From assembly GCA_020650975.1 (NCBI GenBank), contig JAIPMN010000632.1, positions 7,831 through 71,830 of the forward strand: a DNA stretch of 64,000 nucleotides. Reading direction: 5' to 3'. The DNA comes from Apostichopus californicus (Eukaryota > Echinodermata > Holothuroidea > Aspidochirotida > Stichopodidae). Position numbers and translations under genes: made by a program. Below are positions 51,101-60,100 of the stretch, piece by piece. How positions within the stretch are numbered: the stretch's first letter is position 1; each line of letters begins with the position of its first letter. Below the pieces are notes generated by a model, which did no database searches, was not told where the DNA came from, and saw only the letters and a list, made by a program, of their open reading frames with translations.

Positions 51101-54100
51101 TCAAAGTTACTGGTAATTGTTGATCTAAATCGCAAATGGCTTTTGAATTTCATGAAACTGTGTCAAAGGTCGATTCCAAATCAAATATGAAACCTATTTG
51201 TCATTGAAACATTAATGTCAAGTTTGAAATGACAGAAATATTTCTTTTTCTTTATTTTTAGAGTTTGGTAGCACCAACGAGCAACCAGACGAACACCCCA
51301 AAATCTGACGCCCGTCGCGGCATCTTGAAGATGTTCCCTCGTATCGTCTCCAGTATCTCTAAGATGTGGGGAGCTGTTCAACTTTGTGAGAAGCAGAGGG
51401 ACAGTGAAGTTAGACCCAAAGATCCTCCCAAATGGAGCATCGGTTCACCTAAGGTAAATTACTGTTTCATACTGCCGACAGTTAAGGTAATATCTGAAGA
51501 ATATGTAATATTTTAAGAATAGAAAACTGACTTTTATTTTGTATGTAGCTGATTGTGCAACATCAGGCATTAAAAAAAATTCCCAAACGGGCCTGATGAG
51601 TGAGGGAGGGTGGGGGAGGTGGGGGGGAGGGGGTTCATATCTGTTTATTACAAACAAATTACAAAGTCTTTACAGAAAAAATGACTAGAAAAAACTTGTC
51701 TCTATTAGAAAATAAAAATTTTCTTTTAATTTATTTTTTTCTTGTAATTTATTCCTCTTTGCTTTTTAAAGGCTGTCCGTCAACAAATCCTGGAGCTGTT
51801 GTCACCGATTGCTCTTCAACATTCGACTAGTCTACTGGCAGCCATTGGTGTCGTCTGGAATGACAATAGACACAAAGATAAGGACAACAAAAGACAGGTA
51901 TGAAAAAAGAAGGTTTATAAGACTGGAATTCAAGACATTGTCCCATCCCTCTCCCTGTCCTTGTCCCTTTGTATTTATCTTTTTATTTCAAGACATTGTC
52001 CCACCCCTCTACTTGTCCTTGTCCCTTTGTATTTATCTTTCTATTTCAAGACATTGTCCCACCCCTCTCCTTGCCCTTGTCCCTTTGTATTTATCTTTCT
52101 ATTTCAAGACATTGTCCCACCCCTCTCCCTGTCCTTGTCCTTTTGTATTTATCTTTCTATTTCAAGACATTGTCCCACCCCTCTCCTTGTCCTTGTCCTT
52201 TTGTATTTATCTTTCTATTTTAAGACATTGTCCCACCCCTCTCCTTGTCCTTGTCCCTTTGTATTTATCTTTCTATTTTAAGACATTGTCCCACCCCTCT
52301 CCTTGTCCTTGTCCCTTTGTATTTATCTTTCTATTTCAAGACATTGTCCCACCCCTCTCCTTGTCCTTGTCCCTTTGTATTTATCTTTCTATTTCAAGAC
52401 ATTGTCCCATCCCTCTCCCTGTCCTTGTCCCTTTGTATTTATCTTTCTATTTCAAGACATTGTCCCACCCCTCTCCCTGTCCTTGTCCCTTTGTATTTAT
52501 CTTTCTATTTCAAGACATTGTCCCATCCCTCTCCTTGTCCTTGTCCCTTTGTATTTATCTTTCTATTTCAAGACATTGTCCCACCCCTCTCCTGTCCCTT
52601 GTCCCTTTGTATTTATCTTTCTATTTCAAGACATTGTCCCATCTTTGCTCGTGTCAGCCTGCACATGGAGCTTAATTTTCCGTCAAATTTATCACATCCT
52701 GGCATTTAATGCCACATTCGACATGTTCAAGTTAGTATAAAAATACCTTAAACTCATAATATGTTTCTCGAAACAAAGAAGTCCACCAAAATGACACCAA
52801 TGACAGTGACCTTGAGTATTTAACTGATTTATTAACTAGGAGCAACCAGGTGGTTTTTATCCATTCTGAAAGTCTTTGTTAGATCTAAGCTTAATATCTC
52901 TTATTTTATTATTTTACTGTATCAGCACAATCCATGTTTACAACCCAAAATTTCAAGACAGCTTGCAACATCCCTTTACCATGTGCATCAATATAATCAT
53001 TTGTTTTTGGCTTTTTTAAAACTTTTTTTTGTTTTTTATCTTAGGTGATCATTAAACCCTCTGATGAACAGATGGTTCTCGTTGAGTTGGTAGGAGCAAT
53101 CAGAGCTCTCCCTACGGACACATTGGTACAGACCATTAAACAGGTCCTGAAGGCTCCACCATTTACCATCAGGGATAAGGTACGACGTTGCTTTTATAAT
53201 GTATTTTTGTTTTGTTTTGCGACAGATATTTTCACACGAAGCAGTTTGTTGTGTTTGATTGTGTTGCTGTTACTTTATCTTTATCTTTAAAGGAAACTAT
53301 ATCCATCAGTTTGTTGTATTCATGTCTCAGTTGATTGTTTTTTGAGAAAGTTTGTTGCTATTCATAACATTTATGTATTGCATCTGTGACTAGGCATGAC
53401 AAGGGCCAGAGGTCAATAATTATGTCACCATGCCCCTCCCTCCCCTCCCCCTTTGTAAGTCTTCATTGTTCCTTTTAAAACTAGTTATGAATACATAATT
53501 CTTTGTTTCATACTTCCCCATGCCCACTACATTGACCACGGAGCTGTAACCCCTTGACCCCCCACCCACCCCCCCTTCTCTCATTAGACCTCTCTGGATG
53601 CTTTTAAGTCTTGGTTTGGTAAAATTGCCTCGAACTGTCAAATCAAATCGAAATAGCTGTATTTTTTAAATGAAAGAAACTGGATACCAGCAAACAGTGC
53701 CATGATTTAGAAGGAATCTTTAAATTCTAAGATTTTTTCCTTTACTAGTTCATTCTTTTCGTCTCACTCGCATAATTTCCGCTGGTGTTCTCTTTTTCTA
53801 TAGAACCAGCCAGGGTTAGAAGTCAGTATGCTGCAATTTCTCTTTGCCTACATTCAGAAGACAACGTCTTCATCTCTGAGAGATGCTTGGCCATCTCTTC
53901 TCTTGTTATTGAAAGATGCGCTCTCTCTTAACCTCAGTCCACCGGGAAGATTTCTTCTCTTTGGGTAAGAAGACTTGAGTTAGATAAGCGTTATCTTAAG
54001 TTTTAATCTGGTGGGTGATAAGGCATTGCTCATCGATGAGTGCTGGCTTGGGGGGGGGGGGGGAGGGTGAAGCACCTCTCCAAATCACATTAGAATCTCA

Positions 54101-57100
54101 CAAAAGTTTCTCCAAACTGATGTTAAAATTATGATCATATTATGTGCAGTATCCTTTTGGCACTGGCATGAGGAATCTTGTTTAAGTGCTAGATTCTCAT
54201 ATCTTATTTTTTTATTTATTTTTTTGTCCCACCACAGAATCCTGCATGAGATTGTCCACAAGGTTTATCCATTTGGAGAGCGGAAGGACCAACGAGATCT
54301 CCAAGAAATGTGTCAGAAGCTGGTTGATGCTTGTAACGTCATCGCTGGCTCCTCCCTAGAGCAGACCACCTGGCTGAGACGGAACATGACCGTAAAGTTC
54401 AGCCCTCAGGAAAATCTAGATGAAGGGGAGGATCGTAAGTATTGAAATGCTTTTTTGTTTTGTTTCATGTGTCTTGGTGTGGCAAGTGACAGTGTGATGT
54501 AGCAGGTGAGTGGTGTAGCAGGTAACAGTATTATTTAGCAGTGGTGTAACTGGTGACGGTGTAGCAGATCAGAGTGGTGTAGCAGGTTAGAGCCGTGTAA
54601 CACGTGACAATGTGATGTAGCAGGTGTGTGGTGTAGCAGGTGACAGTGTTATGTAGCAGTGGTGTAACTGGTGACAGTGGTGTAGCAGGTCAGAGCCGTG
54701 TAACACGTGACAGTGTGATGTAGCAGGTGAGTGGTGTAGCAGGTGACAGTGTTATGTAGCAGTGGTGTAACTGGTGACGGTGTAGCAGGTCAGAGTGGTG
54801 TAGCAGGTCAGAGCAGTGTAACACTTGACAGTGGTGTAGAAGGTGACAGTGTTGTAGCAGGTAACAGTGTGATCTAGCAGTGGTGTAGCAGGTCAGAGTG
54901 GTGTAGCAGGTCAGAGCTTTCTAACACGTGACAGTGTGATGCAGCAGGTCAGAGTGGTGCAGCAGCAAAGCTGTCAACATTTTCAAGCTGAAATGTCAAG
55001 TTTGACACGCCACTAGGAACCAGGATTTCCCTGGCTTATCAGTCAACTTTCAGTTGTGTGAGTAGATTCATTCTTTTAGTAGATTAATTTCCTGTATTCG
55101 GGTCTATTGTGTATGCATGCTTTGTAGATTGTTCCTTGCCATGTGATCAACTTACCTGCAGCTGTGGCATTATCTTGTTTTGTTTTTTTGGGGGGGGGGG
55201 GTTTCCTGCACCTACATCAGTACACAGACAAACAGTGCAGGGCTCAACGGTAATACCAATTACCCAAGCTCACCTCGTAGTTCTCACCTCACTGTGAAAA
55301 TTATGTCATGAATTTATGATCACAGCCATGGTTTTGAAACTTACTCTTACTACTAGAGTGGACTATGCAGCTATATATAATCATGTTTTTCTTTTCATCT
55401 CGTTGTTGTAATTTCAGCCGTACAGTCAAATTTATCGGAAGTAACAAATGTTGACCCGGAGCAAACCAGTCCTCAATCACCATCTGATGTCGACAGCAAG
55501 GTTTATTCCCAATACAGCGTTCAGGCACTCACCCTCTTGGCGAAGGTAACTATGTGGTTATTTCATCAAAATTTTCTAATTCTATCTATCTTAGTGTCAT
55601 GAAAATTACTTACAAAAAGTTTGACTGGTGGCATTAGTAGGGTTAGCATTAGGTTCCCCTTTTTTCTAAGTGTGCAAGAGTATTTCTGACCTTTCATTAT
55701 TTAAAAATATTAACATAATGTTGAATAATTCTTCAATGATATTTAGACCTAAGAAATTTTGTTGTACTGTTACATTTGACTTGTTAATTTTCTTGGAGTA
55801 GCTGAGGATGATATACTTCAAGCTAAGATTTAGATCTTGCATATACTTTAGGCATTCTATTTTATCACTGGTTGAACCTCTCCCCCTTATTGGCATTCTG
55901 TCCATTCTATGTCAGTGTTGTAAATCAATGTAACTGCCAGGATATCAGTGTATGAATCAACACACATCACTGTTCACACACTATTTAGTGCAGCAAAAAC
56001 ATATATTTTTTTACCAGAAAAATTCCCAAAGTAAAAATTGGAAAAGACCAATTTTGGTTGCTACATTATATTTCATGAATAATGCAGAAATAAAATGGCT
56101 GTGTCACTGGACATTGACTATCAAGTCCTGGATCCTGCTATTAAGGACAAAACTGAAAATACTGAACCTTTGGAAAGTAGTGGGTAATTGTCTGTTAAAC
56201 TCATCAACATGACATACGCTTGCTTCCTTATCTCAAATCCATTGAGTGTTTTGACCTGTTTTTGTAAATTTGCTCTTAGCCTTATTTTTAGAATAATTTC
56301 CTATATTTTCATCTTTTTTTTCCATCAGTACTTAGCACCTTTCCTGGACATGATCTATCTCAGTGACGAGAAGGAGAAGGTGGTTCCCCTCTTGACCTCC
56401 ATCATGCATAATGTGACCCCTTATCTCAGGAACCACAGGTTTGTTGCCTCAAATTAACATTCAAAATAAAATAAAACTGTTAGCAAACTGCTTATCCACT
56501 AGAGAGCCTGTGTAAGAGAATGTGTAAAAGTAAGTTGGCCTGACGTTTCGATCCTAGCAGGATCTTCTTCAGAGGCTGAATGACAAGTAACAGTAACAGA
56601 AGGGACAAAAACACGCACAGTGCGTGTTTTTGTCCCTTCTGTTCAGAAACCCACATCCAAACTCTGCGTAACAAATGCCATAAAAAACTGGTTAAGCCAA
56701 TTTCAGAATTCAGATGCTACTGACCAAATCAGTTATAAATCAATATAAGACAGTAGATTTCTTGTTAGCAAAGCTATTCTGTTCATTGTTTCATTCTCGT
56801 TACCAATATTGAAGACAATAGACCTATTGTTAGCCAAGTAATTGTGATCATTGTGTCAGTGTCCTTACCAATAGTGCAGACAATAGACCTATTGTTAGCA
56901 AAATAAGATGTTTCAGTATTTTGCTTTTGTCACCAATAGTGAAGACAATAGACCTATTGTTAGCAATTTTTGAGTGTGATCATTGTGTCACTGTCTTTAC
57001 CAATAGGGAAGACAATAGACGTATTGTTAGAAAAATAAGTCAATTCCATTATTTCACTGTCCATACTACTGTTTGTCCTCTCTCTGTAAAGTCTGTTCTT

Positions 57101-60100
57101 TATTGAAGACAATAATATCAGTGTTAGCAAAGCAAGTCTGCTCATGTTTATACTTTTTATCACCAATATTGAAGACAATAAACCTATTACTAGCAATATA
57201 TTGATTGAAATACTAATTTTGCTCTACGTTTACAAATTAGCATAATAATACATAACCATTTAAGACGTGCATAACAGCAATTAGCGTAGCAAACCTTTAA
57301 AGTAACATGCTGCATCATAACACAAGTCTGTAACTTATTTCACTGTTGTAACCAATATTGAAGACAATGAATTTATTATTAGCTAAGCCAGTACTGTTCA
57401 TTGTTGATGACAATAGGCTCATTGTTAGCAAAACAAGATATTTCAGTATTTGGCTTTTAGTCACCAAGAGTGAAGATAATAGACCTATTGTTAGTAAAGC
57501 AAGTCTGTTCATTGTTTGCCTGTGCTTACCACTACTGATACCATCTTTCTGCCATTTCTCGCCTCTTTCTGGTCACCTTTTATTCACGTTTTCTTCCTCC
57601 CTTTATCACCTTAGCACCCCAAACGTCCCAAGTTCCCGGGCTTGCACCTCGCTTCTTTCAAGTTTGAGCGGTTACCAGTATACAAGGAAGGCCTGGAAGA
57701 AAGATGCCTTTGAACTGTTCCTTGATCCAGCATTTTTTCAAATTGATGCATCATGTGTTAGGGGGTGAGTTTGTCACAAGTGACTCATATTTTATGTTCA
57801 TTTTGTGAGCGAAGTCAGTGTGAATATTAATTTCTTGATCTAGAAAACCAATGCCAAATTAGTATTCCATTACAGTCCTGTTTGATAAAGCTAACAATGC
57901 ATGCACCCCCATCCCCCCCCTCCCACCCACCAAACAATTTTCACTGTTGTCAGTAAAGATGATAGTCCTGTTTGTAACCTTTGATAACTAGTTATTATGC
58001 AACCCCCCCACATTCACCCCCACCCCCAGCATCTGAATTTCTAGTTTAACATCCCTGCTTTTAAACCTACCATCATGTTTCATACATTCTCTAATTCACA
58101 GTTGGAAAGTTATTATTGATAATCTGATGACACACGACCGGACCACTTTCAAAGATCTCATGGGTGAGTTGATAGGTTTCATTTCAAGGTTTTTGGGCAG
58201 TGGGGAAGGTAACAACTGTTTTTCTTTAATACGATTTCAGAGGAGTATTGCTCTATGAAAGCTTGGCACAGAGGAAGTTACTGTTGAATGATTAAAACAA
58301 ACTTAACTTCAACGTTTTTGCTATAATTTAATTCCACATTTGGATAACCAATCAGAAATAATTAGGATACAATTGCCCCCCCCCCAAAAAAAAAAGGCTT
58401 GAACCAGTAGGTAAATGTTATTTCTGTTTAACAGTACAGGATGACTGTTAGCAGAGTTTTAGTCTTCACATGTCATAGTCCAACAAAAGAAAAAAAAAGA
58501 AAAAAAAATGAATTCTAATATTGTTCTTGTAGCTATTCTGCTTTTCGAGATAATCAGCTTAAAACTATGCCCCTCTCTGAAATGTTCGTTTGAGGCCAAA
58601 GTGGATTATCGATGATTGATTAGGTGCTTGGAATCTTCCTTTAGAATTCTCTTTGAAAATTTAATAAATCAAAAGTCGTAACCGAGTGCTTAAAAAAGAA
58701 ATCAAAAGGAGAGAGATAAGACAAGACAGACATATTCTCTACCTAATACACTGATACACTAATACACTGATACACTATTACACTGATACACTAGTACCCT
58801 GATACACTAATACACTAGTACACTGACCTGTCGTTCCCTGTTCCAGCTCGTGTCGCCGCCTTTCAGAACACCTCCCTCAATCTCTTTGCGAGCAAGGAAC
58901 AAGAAATGGAGCAGCGAGCGCAGTTTCTCAAGAGACTAGACTTTGCGATCTTCTGCAGCGAGATGGATCAATACACCAGGTCCTTACCCGATATTCAAGA
59001 ACGACTGGCAGAAAGCCTTCGACTTGCCCAAGTCCCAGTCGTCCATGAGCAAGTACGTTCCTTTGTCGTTACATAGAATCGGTATTAAAGGTGGTTGACT
59101 TTTGCACAGCAATTTCAAAGTGTATTAGTTTCAATTCTCATGAAATTTGATATCACTTTGAAGAGAAGTTTGGTTCATTTTTTGATACCACATAAAATAT
59201 TCCATGTCTTACCGTTGGTTTTGTAGTGTTTTTGTTGTTCATTCCTCTGTACAATTACCACAGAATTGTTTAAGAAATTTATTCAAGCATTTTTTGGGTG
59301 TTGCAAATCTCACCTCTGGTTAAATGTTTGACTTTCATTATTGGACAAGCTTAGAACCTTCCTGCTACTGCATCCCTTTATCATCAGTCTGTCCTTATGT
59401 GAGACTTTAAGGTCATTTGCATATATGCATTAATATTAATTAGATTATGTTTGAGTTCATTTCAGAGTCATAAGTATTGCTTTATTGGAGTGTCAGCTTG
59501 TAGCACCTTTCATTAACTGAAATTAAAATATAATGTCAAAGGTCACTTGACAATAACCTTTACACAGCCAGCTAGCAATGGCAATGTAGAATAGTTTTCC
59601 TAAAATCTCTCAAAAACTAGATTCAGTTCACGTCTGTGACATCAGAGAATGTCGTCTTCAAGCAGTTCGGTTAGTTTGAAGTTATTTTCTACCGTTGTGT
59701 AATTCCTGAGAGATCGGTGTCAACCTCAGTATTAGACACTGACATTTAATACAGAAAAGCTACAATTTATTCTCACCTGTGATTTCAAATGTAGAACTCA
59801 CAAGAGTAGAATTCAAGAATGACTCATGAAATTAAAATCTTGGGTACCTACATTTTTTTTTATTTTTTTTTGAGAAACAAATGATAAGTTTTGACAACCT
59901 GCCACAAAGTTCTTCAGTTGAATCCAAAGAATCATTTACTGTGTGGTTTCTATGGTTTGCCCTGTCTGGATTATTGCCTTTTCCCTATTTCCCTCTTTCT
60001 TGTTTATTTCTTATCTGGTCCTGTTATCTCTCTGTCCTAGGTCTTCCTATGTTTTCGAGTTCTTCTCCTGAGGTTTTCGCCGCATCATCTCACGGGACTA

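Noticed and set aside
51809-52740. Overlapping open frames of 106-288 codons with [12 protein letters not shown]-type repeats
   Set aside because: Artefact of a stop-free 58-bp intronic minisatellite; not in frame with DOP1 and low complexity.
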